A stretch of 27,347 bases of DNA, taken from the IMG/VR virus record IMGVR_UViG_3300034737_000065, positions 1 through 27,347 of that record, one strand, 5' to 3'. Positions 6,752-15,324 of the stretch are shown here, one piece after another. The DNA is from a virus. Under the pieces are notes generated by a model. The model did no database searches. It saw only the letters and a list, made by a program, of their open reading frames with translations, and had not been told where the DNA came from. The stretch's first letter is position 1. Each line of letters starts with the position of its first letter. Both the position numbers and the translations under genes were made by a program.

Positions 6752-6771
6752 ATTTATACCACACTGGTATA
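6752..6771 (+). promoter_or_regulatory. TATA box overlapped by RHH-type operator
   Basis: A TATA box (ATTTATACC, 6752-6760) overlaps a palindrome with 7-bp arms, TATACCA and TGGTATA, separated by CAC (6755-6771). A bound protein would block TBP. The gene downstream (6790) encodes an RHH protein, so this is most simply its own autoregulatory operator. The same palindrome recurs at 27258-27280. Confidence 0.65.
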
Positions 6772-6789
6772 TTATTATTGGTGAAAAAA

Positions 6790-7197
6790 ATGCCCGAAAA
6801 AACCGTTCACATAAGAATACCAATATCACTCAAAAATGAACTGAAATCGAAAGCAGAGCAAAGGGGTGTAGCAATGTGGCAAGTAATACTAGAGGCGATA
6901 ACCACACTCAAACAAACAAAAGCTGGTGTCGTGAAAAGAAGTGAACTCGACAAGATAAGTTGGTATATCTATAAGGTTAGTTCATCTTTTGGTGAACTTA
7001 GAGCGAATCCAAATGCAGAAACAAAGACCGCTACCCTAGAAACCCTTAAACAACTACATGAAAGACTCGGAATAGAGGTATCAGATGTTGAAATAGTTGT
7101 AAAACAATACGATGGTAGTCACAGTAAAAAGAAAATCCTAAACGATACTGGAAAACTCTTAGTCATGAGAATAATAGAGAAATATTCCACACAATAA
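6790..7197 (+). CDS. RHH transcriptional regulator
   Basis: 135 aa from the ATG at 6790 behind GGTGA; TTG and GTG codons at 6778 and 6781 are in frame but lie at the expected transcript start. Residues about 4-40 are a ribbon-helix-helix: a KTVHIRIP strand, then a helix (LKNELKSKAEQRG), a turn, and a second helix (MWQVILEAITTLK). The remaining 95 residues are mixed helix and strand, longer than in minimal CopG-like proteins, and could be a dimer-of-dimers or ligand domain. It is one of few plus-strand genes, divergent from the pyramid-like/caspase-like operon. The palindrome over its TATA box and the copy at the right terminus suggest that it controls itself and the gene 26782-27240. Confidence 0.8.
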   Translation: MPEKTVHIRIPISLKNELKSKAEQRGVAMWQVILEAITTLKQTKAGVVKRSELDKISWYIYKVSSSFGELRANPNAETKTATLETLKQLHERLGIEVSDVEIVVKQYDGSHSKKKILNDTGKLLVMRIIEKYSTQ

Positions 7198-7202
7198 AAA
7201 CA

Positions 7203-7226
7203 AGAGAAAAAAAATATTTTTTTATT
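7203..7226. terminator. Shared A/T terminator between convergent genes
   Basis: A run of A followed by a run of T (about 7205-7224) separates the convergent genes 6790-7197 and 7222-7494, giving a U tract in both directions. It overlaps the last codons of the minus-strand gene. Confidence 0.5.
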
Positions 7227-7494
7227 GGAACATTTGTAACGTGTCTGGATCCAGTTTCTTTTCACCATTCATTTGCCTGACTAGTTGTTCTATTTCTTCT
7301 GGTTTCTTGTCTAACAGGGTTTGAGCTATCAGTGAGTATAGATCCACAAGGAGCGTGGTGGCAAGCATTTGTCTAGCCATCAAGTCATTGTTTTGTTTTC
7401 TCCATTCCTCTAAGCTCCTCTTAAACGCATATCTCACGCCACCTCTCCATCCCCACCAAGCCACTCTTAACCTATTGACTAGTTTATCAAACAT
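7222..7494 (-). CDS. Small helical protein of the virion module
   Basis: 90 aa, ATG start, 28 bp after the stop of the 484-aa virion protein gene. The N-terminal third is basic and aromatic (LRVAWWGWRGGVRYAFKRSLEEWRKQ), the middle is a hydrophobic helix (MLATTLLVDLYSLIAQTLL), and the end is acidic. It may associate with membranes or with the large neighbour. No family recognised. It is the last gene of the long minus-strand array that begins near 17270. Confidence 0.65.
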   Translation of the reverse strand: MFDKLVNRLRVAWWGWRGGVRYAFKRSLEEWRKQNNDLMARQMLATTLLVDLYSLIAQTLLDKKPEEIEQLVRQMNGEKKLDPDTLQMFQ

Positions 7495-7522
7495 ATTGTG
7501 TTCATCTTGCGTCAGTCATGGT

Positions 7523-8977
7523 TTAATACTTGAACGCTATCCAGTCTATCTTTATATCCCACGTGCCAAACGATGTTTCATTTTCGATGTCAAAATATAA
7601 ATCTTCATAAACACTAGTTATAGAACTTTTCTGTAATGCAAGTTGAAACAATAGGTTTTTGTTCCTATCATAGATACTGAAATAGGGAGACTGTTTCGAC
7701 GTGACATCCATAACTATCACAAACCAATCATTTGGTGGCGTAAAATCATAGATTGGTGGGTCCCAATCGCCTCCACCTGACATCCAATCCTTTATCTTCA
7801 TTGTTGAGCTGCCCGCTTTAACATGAAGACCAACACCGAAATACATGTCAGTAGATGGTGTAGGATTAAAGTAGATAACATTTGACTGGTCTTGGGCTAC
7901 TTTTCCTATATTTATTCTTAGACATACTGCTATTTTTTTCCAACTTTGTCCGTTTATGTATCGTTCTACCGATGCAGATTTTCCTGATGGTATATTCCAT
8001 TGTAATATACCGTCAGACACTACCTCGTAACCACTCGTATAATTAAAGGCTTGTGATACCTCGCTTATATCAATAAAACGAAACACATAGGTCCATCCAT
8101 CAGGTGGGGTCCAAGTGGGGTCATATGGGTTAATAAAGGATGGGTCGTAAAGTGAGATCCCTGTCCATTCTTGTATGATATTCAACATCAAATGTAAGTA
8201 TGTTCCAATTGAGACGTTATTGTAATAGAAAAGTAGGGGTTCATCGTAATATAAACCGAGAAACGTGTCGGGGAAAGATAGAGAGGATATCGAGAATGGT
8301 ATTAATCCCACAGGTGTAAGTGAATAACTACCCTTGATTTGTCCTAAGCCACTTGTTCCAGTAGATATTGCATACCATCCTCTTATTATTGAATGATAGC
8401 CCGGCTGTGGGATGATTAATGGTATTACACCATTGGGGTAGTTGAATTGGAACATGTAACTATATGTTTCGTATAGTTCTCTGGCTAGGTGGCTATTAAT
8501 CAATGTATTTGTGTTTTGTAACAGTGATTGTATCGTGACTAACTGGTTGATTACTTGATTCTTGTAGTCATTCAAGGGACCCGTAACATATTGTTGTAGA
8601 ATATTCGACAACACATTTTGGGCTTGATTCTGGATATCATATATTGAGATTGGATCCCCGTCTTTGAGAACTGGTTTATTGTTTACTAGAATGTTGTTAC
8701 TTGCGTATAATGTTGTGGTCCAAATGGGGTCTGCATAGATGTTCTTAGCCCACACGTTTAGGAATCTATGGGTAGGGTTTCCTAGTGAGTAGTAGAGGTC
8801 TAACCAAGGTATTATGTCTCCATAGACAAAGCCACCAACAAGGGGTCCACCAGTTGATGATGGTGGTAATGCTTGTAACATATAGTAGAGGTCATCCACA
8901 GCATCTACCAATGCATTCCAATCCTCCGCAAACAAGGGAAAGTAGTTTTCTTTTTTGGGGACATTTCTCCAACTCAT
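7523..8977 (-). CDS. Minor virion protein, P488-like
   Basis: 484 aa from the ATG at 8977, behind GGTGAGAGG; a GTG at 8989 is within that signal. Residues about 15-35 hold AEDWNALVDAVDDL, a short helical motif also seen in the 559-aa protein (15325-17004) and typical of the base of fibre-like proteins. A coiled stretch (about 115-165, IQNQAQNVLSNILQQ) leads into beta-rich sequence. The last 170 or so residues resemble a concanavalin-A-like fold (WSFxDP-type loops, DWFVIVMDVTSK, WDIKIDWIAFKY). Size and company fit the SIRV virion protein P488, but I infer this without alignment. It probably belongs to the terminal fibres. Confidence 0.65.
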   Translation of the reverse strand: MSWRNVPKKENYFPLFAEDWNALVDAVDDLYYMLQALPPSSTGGPLVGGFVYGDIIPWLDLYYSLGNPTHRFLNVWAKNIYADPIWTTTLYASNNILVNNKPVLKDGDPISIYDIQNQAQNVLSNILQQYVTGPLNDYKNQVINQLVTIQSLLQNTNTLINSHLARELYETYSYMFQFNYPNGVIPLIIPQPGYHSIIRGWYAISTGTSGLGQIKGSYSLTPVGLIPFSISSLSFPDTFLGLYYDEPLLFYYNNVSIGTYLHLMLNIIQEWTGISLYDPSFINPYDPTWTPPDGWTYVFRFIDISEVSQAFNYTSGYEVVSDGILQWNIPSGKSASVERYINGQSWKKIAVCLRINIGKVAQDQSNVIYFNPTPSTDMYFGVGLHVKAGSSTMKIKDWMSGGGDWDPPIYDFTPPNDWFVIVMDVTSKQSPYFSIYDRNKNLLFQLALQKSSITSVYEDLYFDIENETSFGTWDIKIDWIAFKY

Positions 8978-9006
8978 TTTTCCTCTCACCTATATTTTTC
9001 CATTTA

Positions 9007-9019
9007 GATTATATATAGT
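9007..9019 (-). promoter_or_regulatory. TATA box for the 484-aa virion gene
   Basis: The minus strand reads ACTATATATAATC at the stop codon of the 1404-aa gene, about 36 bp before the ATG at 8977. The downstream pair (484 and 90 aa) can thus be transcribed separately. Confidence 0.5.
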
Positions 9020-12000
9020 TATTTTTTCTGGTAACGTAACCGTCTCAACTTAGCAATCTTTGTCAATAGTTGTATCTCTGTGTCACTATAACCAAACCCC
9101 TTCAAATCGTTCATGAGCTTGTTCCAATCATCATCTGTGATTAATCCCTTACCATAGTCATAGATTATCTCTGTGACAAGTCTCGAAACCTCATCTTTTA
9201 CAACTTTCCTCTGAATATATAGTAACCAGTATTGTTTCTCATCATCCGATATACCTTGTTTCTGTGCCACCTTGTCAAACAATGATATTGCCTCGGGGAC
9301 AAGCTCGACAAGTGTAGCTAGCTGAGACACTGTGGGGATATAGCTTTTCACTTCTGCCTCTACCTCTGCTTGTGCAGTCTCCTTGTCGAATCCAAGCTTT
9401 ACGAGTTGTTCTATTGCTTCTTGTTCTGTTATTAATCCCTGTTTTACCTTTCTTAGGATATTCTTTTCTAGTGTTTGTCTTCTTTGCAATTCTCTGAAAA
9501 GCTTTGCGGTTTCTAGGAATAGATCCCGTTCAGCATCGCTTAGCTTGAATTCATTAACGATGTCATTAATGTATTTTTGCATCTCATCTTCACTGATATA
9601 TCCAGAACTGAATCTTTGCCACAGTCTGTAAAGGATACTTCTTAAGTAACCACGTCCACGTGTAAGGGTCCTATGTGCATTTCTCAATTCCGCATATGCC
9701 TTGTCAAATGCGGCCATTGTATCATCGTATTGTAATATGAAAGCCTTTTCTGACCCTAACGCCTTGGCAAATTGTGATAGTTGCTGGTTAAGTTTATCCA
9801 CTATTTCTTTTATGAATTTTGGTAGATTCTCTGGTGAATCATAGTTGTCTGTAATCATGTTGATTAGCTGTCTCCTGAAGTCTCTAAAGTAGATGTCTGC
9901 ACGGTCATACAATGCACGCATCACGATTAACTTTGTTTCCCCTTCAAGGAATCTCACTGGAACTGTAACCTTTTTCCACTCGTATGTAAATTTATCCGCA
10001 TTCCAGACAGGGGTCCAAAAGTCAAGCGTGAACAAACCTGACAATGCTTTCATAGTGTTATCGAAAGTAGTGAAACCACGTCTAAACGCATTCAATATCC
10101 CCGTCCTGAAAAGCGTTCTTTCTCCTGTGAGTGCATTCATCATTTCGGCAATTGTTACCATTGGGACAAATCTTGGATTCATTCCCCTAGCTATGACTAT
10201 TTGTCCCATGACTTGTTCACTAAGAGTTGGACCCGATGCAATTCTCTGGAATCCTGCAATGTCTCCTACATAGTCTGGAACCATCCATTTATACATCCAC
10301 CTAGCGTCAATCCTCATGGGGATATCCGCAAGCATGTCTAGGATAAGCCACTTATCGTTTGTGAATCCCTTTATCCAGCTCCATGGAGCATAGTCATACC
10401 ATTTCACATAGGTAGCTAGTGCATAAAGAACATTCTTTGCCACGTCTGGATTCCCTAGAGCATTGAGTTGTATGGGTGGGATTGGTGTGTAGTCTCTTGC
10501 CTTGTCTGGTGGCAAAACCTGACTAATCGCTTGTTGAACATCCTTTATCTCTGTATCTGTGGGCTTATACCAAAGCAGGCCCGCTTGGGACCTATTATAG
10601 AAGTTCCATATTGTCTCTAGTGGTGGATACTTGTAGTGATAAATATAGTATAGAGCTGATATGTCTTTATAATATCCCCTAGCTAAAGATATAGCTTGGA
10701 AATCATCTAGACTCTGGAAAAGGTCTCTAACCATCATTTCTGCTAGGTCTCCAAAGGGTGGTAACTCATACAGGGGTCCAAGCGGAATCTTTCTTTCTGC
10801 ACCAAACCTATCCTTGATAGTTATATAGAAATCTTCGGGCTTAGCGGTATATAACTTGATGAATGTGTCTGGGTAACCATAGAAATCATAGTAGTTCTGT
10901 AAAAGATTAAACATGAATCCTCCATCAATTGGAACCTCTTTTTCTTCTACTGGAACTGCGATACCAGGATATGTTCCAGGTTTTCTAACCGTCTGTTTAA
11001 CTGTAACATACTTCATGTTGTAACCATATAAAGATGGTAGGAGTCTAGTAACCATCATATTTACATCTTTTTGGTCTGGTAACTTCAACATTAAATCCCA
11101 TCCAACGTGTCTCCTAAAAAATCGTTTCCATATCCATGTAGATATGTATTTTAAGGCATCACTCCATGAAAAGACAAATGAGAAACCTATCCAGTCTGGT
11201 AATTTCGCTCCAATGTTACGTAACAATTGAGACATTTCATAAAGTGATGAGTCTAACCCAGCAAAGAGGGCATGTATAATACCTGCTAATGGACCACCAA
11301 TATTAGTTCCAAAGATACTCAAATTTTCTACTGCTTTTTCCAAAGATTCTCTAATAGTAGCTCCAGCATGAGATAACTGACCGAAAAAGCTACCTATCGA
11401 GAATACTAGAATAGATACTGGAAAAACGGTCAATAACATAGCGTATAATGTTTGAAGTTCACCTTTTTGACCAGACACTATATCTACAAATGTTCCTTCC
11501 CATGAAAGGATTATGTCTTGTAATGGAGAAAATAATTCCATCACCAAATTATTGACTAGTTTTGTATATTCATTTATCAATCCTTTTGCTCGTTCAAAGA
11601 TACTAGAAACAAAACCCGTAATAACTTTAACAAAATTATGAATTGTAGTCATAGCCCAATCAATACCTGACCCTAATAAGCCAACAATCCATTTAAAGAA
11701 GTCTTGCATAGAATCCCATAGTTTTTTGGTTACATCTTGGAACCATTTTGTAAATCCTTGAATCGCATTCGATAGGTCTTGCCAAAATGTGTCTGGTTTT
11801 GTTATCCATTTCCATATACGTTCAAAGATTGGTTTCACCTTGTCATATATACCCTTGAAAAAGTCATAGACTCGTTTACCCCATTCAGGCAAAGTCTTTG
11901 TAAAGAAATCAGGAACCGTTTTCGTTATGAAATCCCAAAAAGCGGATGGTATCTGACTTAATACATTCCATATTTGTCCAAAAATGTTACCAATCGTGGT

Positions 12001-13233
12001 TATGATGTCTTTAAGCCAGTCTGGTATATGTTCCCATATCCATTTTGCTAGGGTCTGCAAAGCATCTGAAATTGGCTTTGCTATGTGTTCATAGAACCAC
12101 TTGGGGAACCAATCTGGAAACCTAAGAATACTGTTAATGAATCCCTGAATAGTTACCCCTACTTGTCCTAATGCCCTAGGGGCTTCTTCTAGGAATTTCT
12201 TTACCCAGTCAGGTAAATGCTCCCAGATGAAACCTTGAACATCTCTAACCGTTTTCATTATGAAACTGGGAACATCTTTTAACGCATCAATAACACCTTG
12301 GAATAACTTTTGAGCATTAGACAAAAGGTCCCCTAAACCCTTCTGAACCCACTCCATCATCCCTTGAAACGTCTTCTGAATCCCCGAAACAATGTCACCT
12401 AAACCCTTCTGAATACCCGAAATAGCATCTTGAAACGCTTTTTGAACCCATGATACAAGGTCCCCTAAACCTTTCTGGATACTTGTCAATGCGTTTTGAA
12501 GGGTAGAGGGAAATGATGCAAGGGATGACTGTATCCTACTTAACAAGTCACCTAGGGTTTTTTCGATGTTGGCAAAGGTGTCTTGTAGTGACTTTGCAGC
12601 ATTACTGAACAATGTTGATAGTTGTGATACGCCTGACTGAAGAGCGTTCACTACATTGTTAAACATGCTTGTGAGTTGTGACTGAATCCTTGTAGCTATG
12701 TCATTTACAAGTTTTGACATTGCATCAGAGAGCGTGGATATGATAGATGGTATTTGTTTAGTTATATTTGTTACTTGGGACCCCACGTTTTCCAATGCAG
12801 ACACTATGTTGTCTATGTAACTCTGAATTGTTCCAATTGATTTGTTGAGCAAGTCTGGTAGGGTTTTGGTAAAGAAGTCTTGAACGTCTTGGACAAAACT
12901 AGTTATCGAGGGGATAACAATTTTTGATAGTGTGTCCTTTATTGGGGATATAACTTGGTTAAAGACATTGATAATCGTGTTTGTAAATGTGTTTAATGAT
13001 TGAACTATCTGTGTAGATATCCAGTTGGCAAAGTCACTAATGACACCTGAAAGCCATGCTTGGAATTGACCAGTTGGGTCTGTTAATCCACCAAATTCCA
13101 CTAGGGCTTTTTCAAGTGTCTGCGTGTCTAGTTGTTGTAGCGAAACCCTTTCATTAGTCAAAAGAAAAGACACATCTATTTGACTTATTAGTGACTTGAT
13201 TTCTTCTGGGGATAGAAAGTCTTGGTTATCCAT
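9019..13233 (-). CDS. Giant minor virion protein, P1070-like
   Basis: 1404 aa, ATG start overlapping the previous stop by one base (TAATG) behind AGGTGGTG. Residues about 75-320 are amphipathic helices ending in 11-residue repeats of the form IQKGLGDLVS/WVQKAFQDAIS. Residues about 330-520 are Trp-rich, with WEHLPDWVKKF and WEHIPDWLKDI copies and related VPDFF/LPEWG variants. A hydrophobic segment is at about 590-615 (LYAMLLTVFPVSILVFSIGSFFG). The middle (about 730-1130) looks globular. Residues about 1240-1395 contain three helix-loop-helix units opening G(Y/L)I(S/T)(E/D). It matches rudiviral P1070 in being the largest gene, in the virion block next to a P488-sized gene, but is about 330 residues longer. 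It may be a tip scaffold or a membrane-active entry protein. Confidence 0.65.
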   Translation of the reverse strand: MDNQDFLSPEEIKSLISQIDVSFLLTNERVSLQQLDTQTLEKALVEFGGLTDPTGQFQAWLSGVISDFANWISTQIVQSLNTFTNTIINVFNQVISPIKDTLSKIVIPSITSFVQDVQDFFTKTLPDLLNKSIGTIQSYIDNIVSALENVGSQVTNITKQIPSIISTLSDAMSKLVNDIATRIQSQLTSMFNNVVNALQSGVSQLSTLFSNAAKSLQDTFANIEKTLGDLLSRIQSSLASFPSTLQNALTSIQKGLGDLVSWVQKAFQDAISGIQKGLGDIVSGIQKTFQGMMEWVQKGLGDLLSNAQKLFQGVIDALKDVPSFIMKTVRDVQGFIWEHLPDWVKKFLEEAPRALGQVGVTIQGFINSILRFPDWFPKWFYEHIAKPISDALQTLAKWIWEHIPDWLKDIITTIGNIFGQIWNVLSQIPSAFWDFITKTVPDFFTKTLPEWGKRVYDFFKGIYDKVKPIFERIWKWITKPDTFWQDLSNAIQGFTKWFQDVTKKLWDSMQDFFKWIVGLLGSGIDWAMTTIHNFVKVITGFVSSIFERAKGLINEYTKLVNNLVMELFSPLQDIILSWEGTFVDIVSGQKGELQTLYAMLLTVFPVSILVFSIGSFFGQLSHAGATIRESLEKAVENLSIFGTNIGGPLAGIIHALFAGLDSSLYEMSQLLRNIGAKLPDWIGFSFVFSWSDALKYISTWIWKRFFRRHVGWDLMLKLPDQKDVNMMVTRLLPSLYGYNMKYVTVKQTVRKPGTYPGIAVPVEEKEVPIDGGFMFNLLQNYYDFYGYPDTFIKLYTAKPEDFYITIKDRFGAERKIPLGPLYELPPFGDLAEMMVRDLFQSLDDFQAISLARGYYKDISALYYIYHYKYPPLETIWNFYNRSQAGLLWYKPTDTEIKDVQQAISQVLPPDKARDYTPIPPIQLNALGNPDVAKNVLYALATYVKWYDYAPWSWIKGFTNDKWLILDMLADIPMRIDARWMYKWMVPDYVGDIAGFQRIASGPTLSEQVMGQIVIARGMNPRFVPMVTIAEMMNALTGERTLFRTGILNAFRRGFTTFDNTMKALSGLFTLDFWTPVWNADKFTYEWKKVTVPVRFLEGETKLIVMRALYDRADIYFRDFRRQLINMITDNYDSPENLPKFIKEIVDKLNQQLSQFAKALGSEKAFILQYDDTMAAFDKAYAELRNAHRTLTRGRGYLRSILYRLWQRFSSGYISEDEMQKYINDIVNEFKLSDAERDLFLETAKLFRELQRRQTLEKNILRKVKQGLITEQEAIEQLVKLGFDKETAQAEVEAEVKSYIPTVSQLATLVELVPEAISLFDKVAQKQGISDDEKQYWLLYIQRKVVKDEVSRLVTEIIYDYGKGLITDDDWNKLMNDLKGFGYSDTEIQLLTKIAKLRRLRYQKK
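12326..12523 (-). repeat. 66-bp tandem repeats in the giant virion gene
   Basis: The block beginning (A)GGTCCCCTAAACCCTTCTG recurs at 12326, 12392 (as ATGTCACC...) and 12458, exactly 66 bp apart, encoding a 22-residue unit made of two 11-residue halves. Three near-identical DNA copies suggest recent expansion and a possible length polymorphism. Confidence 0.8.
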
Positions 13234-13574
13234 TAGGGTCCACCACCTCTTTTTTGTCTCTCATACATCTCTATGTCATTGAGTAGCTTGTTCTTGAAAT
13301 CCTCTGTGTTGTCAGCATAGACTTGGAAAGGACCTAGAACTTTTCCAGAGTCATGTAGCCTACATGTAACAATGTATTGTGTTTTCCATGGGAATGTTAC
13401 CTTATGAACCTCTACAATCTCTACTATATAGTTTTTTACTTGTGCCTTTGTCCCCGATGGTATCTCGTTTAATTCGATCTTTGTTGGTTTCTCTTCTGAA
13501 TCTTCATTCTCTGGATTAGGAACAAGGGGTATCTTGAATGTAGGGGTGATTTTCTTGATATCCTTTCCAGACAT
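13233..13574 (-). CDS. Small protein upstream of the giant virion gene
   Basis: 113 aa, ATG start. The N-terminal 45 residues are polar and rich in Pro, Glu and Lys (NPENEDSEEKPTK); the rest is a small alpha/beta domain (YIVEIVEVHKVTFPWKTQYIVTCRLHDSGKVLGPFQVYA) ending in a charged helix and RGGGP. Translation is coupled to the giant gene through TAATG. The 100-bp gap upstream contains a TATA-like AGTATATAGG. Perhaps an assembly partner of the giant protein; no family recognised. Confidence 0.7.
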   Translation of the reverse strand: MSGKDIKKITPTFKIPLVPNPENEDSEEKPTKIELNEIPSGTKAQVKNYIVEIVEVHKVTFPWKTQYIVTCRLHDSGKVLGPFQVYADNTEDFKNKLLNDIEMYERQKRGGGP

Positions 13575-13604
13575 ACCAATCCAATATAAGATGAAATGAT
13601 TTTA

Positions 13605-13615
13605 CCTATATACTT
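13605..13615 (-). promoter_or_regulatory. TATA box for 13574 and the giant gene
   Basis: The minus strand reads AGTATATAGG about 36 bp before the ATG at 13574, in a 100-bp gap that also holds the upstream terminator. A second candidate, GAATAAATAG, lies about 10 bp further upstream. Confidence 0.45.
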
Positions 13616-13658
13616 TACTATTTATTCAAAAAACATGTATTCTATATAGAGAGGGAAT

Positions 13659-13672
13659 ACCTAAAAAAATAA
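13659..13672 (-). terminator. U-rich terminator after 13675-14031
   Basis: The minus strand reads AATTATTTTTTTAGG directly behind the stop at 13675, separating the 448/118-aa genes from the promoter of 13574. Confidence 0.5.
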
Positions 13673-13674
13673 TT

Positions 13675-14031
13675 TTATTGTTTTGTGAGATTCCTTATCT
13701 CTACAAGACTCTTAGCTATTTGTTTACTTGCTTTGACTAAAGGACAATTGTTTGCGTATGGACACTCTATTGTTCCCAATGCTAATCCTAGGTCTGTGCT
13801 ATCCATAATGAGTTGTGCAAGCAATTCTTGTAGTTTCTGGATTTTTTCAGGAGCAATCTGAACCTGTGGTTGCATTGGTGTTTGTTGTAACTGGGGATTC
13901 GTTATTGCGGATTGTTGATACGCAGGTGGTATCATTGGTGGTAGGGGTAGTTGTTTGTCAGTTTCCTGTGTCTGTGTCACATTATTATCTGTGGTTTCTT
14001 TACTTTTTCTAGGAGTAGGGGTTTCTCCCAT
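13675..14031 (-). CDS. Pro/Gln-rich protein with helical C-terminus
   Basis: 118 aa, ATG start with GGTGAAAAC immediately upstream, inside the last 55 bases of the preceding gene. Residues 1-60 are low-complexity and probably disordered (many Thr, Gln, Pro, Met, e.g. QQTPMQPQVQ). Residues 60-118 are a helical region with a Cys pair (ECPYANNCPLVKAS). A disordered arm plus a helical anchor is common in small virion or scaffold proteins. Position between the 448-aa protein and the giant protein supports a virion role; no family recognised. Confidence 0.65.
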   Translation of the reverse strand: MGETPTPRKSKETTDNNVTQTQETDKQLPLPPMIPPAYQQSAITNPQLQQTPMQPQVQIAPEKIQKLQELLAQLIMDSTDLGLALGTIECPYANNCPLVKASKQIAKSLVEIRNLTKQ

Positions 14032-15323
14032 GTTTTCACCAATTCGTATATTTGTTGTAGTTTAGAACTATTTAAACCAAGCGTTTTCCATTTCTCTAGC
14101 CACATCTGGTAAAACTCATCATCACTTAATTGTGTTTTCCAGTTCCTTATTCTATGGTGACTTTGTCTATTCTTGTAAACTACCTCTAGTGCAGCATGAT
14201 AATACTTTACAAGTTCACTGGGACCCACGTCAGAGACAACACGCATGACTAGGTCCCGTATTTGTTCCTGTGCATGTCTATGAACACCATAGATATTTAC
14301 CCGTGGGGATTGTGGGATGGATTGTCTCTCTTGCTCTGGAACCGTGAACAACAACTCTGTGGTCATGCTTTGGAATCTTTCTTTTTGTTTCATTGCTCTC
14401 CAGAAGGCATACCTTGGACCCGTATTCCTGAATGTGGTATATGCTTCTTCAGGCGTGAACCGTCCCAATCCCAAAGGTGTGACACCCAGTATGAATCCAA
14501 AGCATATCCTATCTATTGTTTGAACAAAGATACCGATTTCCTGTGAATCTACCATTATGTGAATAGTAACCCCTTCTACACCATTTTGTATCTCCTTTGC
14601 TCGTATAGGTGAATAGTTCAACATTGAAAACCCAAGGAAAAACGCATCTTTCATTGTCTTTTCTAGAAAGTCTTTCCTCATTAGATAAGCCATTGCCAAT
14701 TGCTCGTTACCAAGCAATACTGTATATTGTTTGACTATCCAAGGCTTTAGACTTGCATAGTGAGAGAGAGACAACAACACGTTAGACTGTAAGGGGTTAA
14801 GTTGTATTTGTTGTCCAAGGGTGGGGTTTGTTGGAATCGTGTCACTTTCCCAATATATACCCTCTCCATACTTTGTAACATCGAATAAAGCCACTAGTTG
14901 ATACGTGTATTGCCAACTTAACGGGTTAAAAATCCCATCCTTAAAGAACCAGTTAAGGGTTTGGAAATAGTCAAGTAACTTTGACGGGTCAAAAGACAAT
15001 CCAAGGTCCAATTGAACATATTGTGAAAAGTCTTGTTCAAGTCTAATCTGGATGGGGACAACATAGATACCAGCTAGAATCTCATCTATCGTGGGTAGTC
15101 TGAATGTGAAGTTCACATGGAAAATATCAAAATCCGTGAGACCAACACCAAAATCAGAACTAGTAGTGAGACCCGCAAGCATTTCTATCATTGACTCATA
15201 GATACTATCAAAGTTCAAGATGTCATCTATGTCAGTCATTCGTTTCTGTGTTATTTGGGAACCCTCATCCCCTATCGTTTTCTGGAGTAACAGTTGTTTC
15301 TGAGACTCTACATTGTTACTCAT
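13977..15323 (-). CDS. Virion-module protein, 448 aa
   Basis: 448 aa from the ATG at 15323, which has AGGTGGGG seven bases upstream and follows the previous stop by one base; the open frame extends to 15413, but that part lies inside the upstream gene and lacks a ribosome-binding site. The sequence is alpha/beta with aromatic-rich strands (FDIFHVNFTFRLP; YVQLDLGLSFDPS) and a strongly charged helical C-terminal 130 residues (RHAQEQIRDLVMRVVSD... NRQSHHRIRNWKTQ). No signal peptide, membrane helix or catalytic motif is evident. I do not recognise the family. Gene order makes a minor virion or assembly protein likely. Confidence 0.65.
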   Translation of the reverse strand: MSNNVESQKQLLLQKTIGDEGSQITQKRMTDIDDILNFDSIYESMIEMLAGLTTSSDFGVGLTDFDIFHVNFTFRLPTIDEILAGIYVVPIQIRLEQDFSQYVQLDLGLSFDPSKLLDYFQTLNWFFKDGIFNPLSWQYTYQLVALFDVTKYGEGIYWESDTIPTNPTLGQQIQLNPLQSNVLLSLSHYASLKPWIVKQYTVLLGNEQLAMAYLMRKDFLEKTMKDAFFLGFSMLNYSPIRAKEIQNGVEGVTIHIMVDSQEIGIFVQTIDRICFGFILGVTPLGLGRFTPEEAYTTFRNTGPRYAFWRAMKQKERFQSMTTELLFTVPEQERQSIPQSPRVNIYGVHRHAQEQIRDLVMRVVSDVGPSELVKYYHAALEVVYKNRQSHHRIRNWKTQLSDDEFYQMWLEKWKTLGLNSSKLQQIYELVKTWEKPLLLEKVKKPQIIM

Positions 15324-15324
15324 G

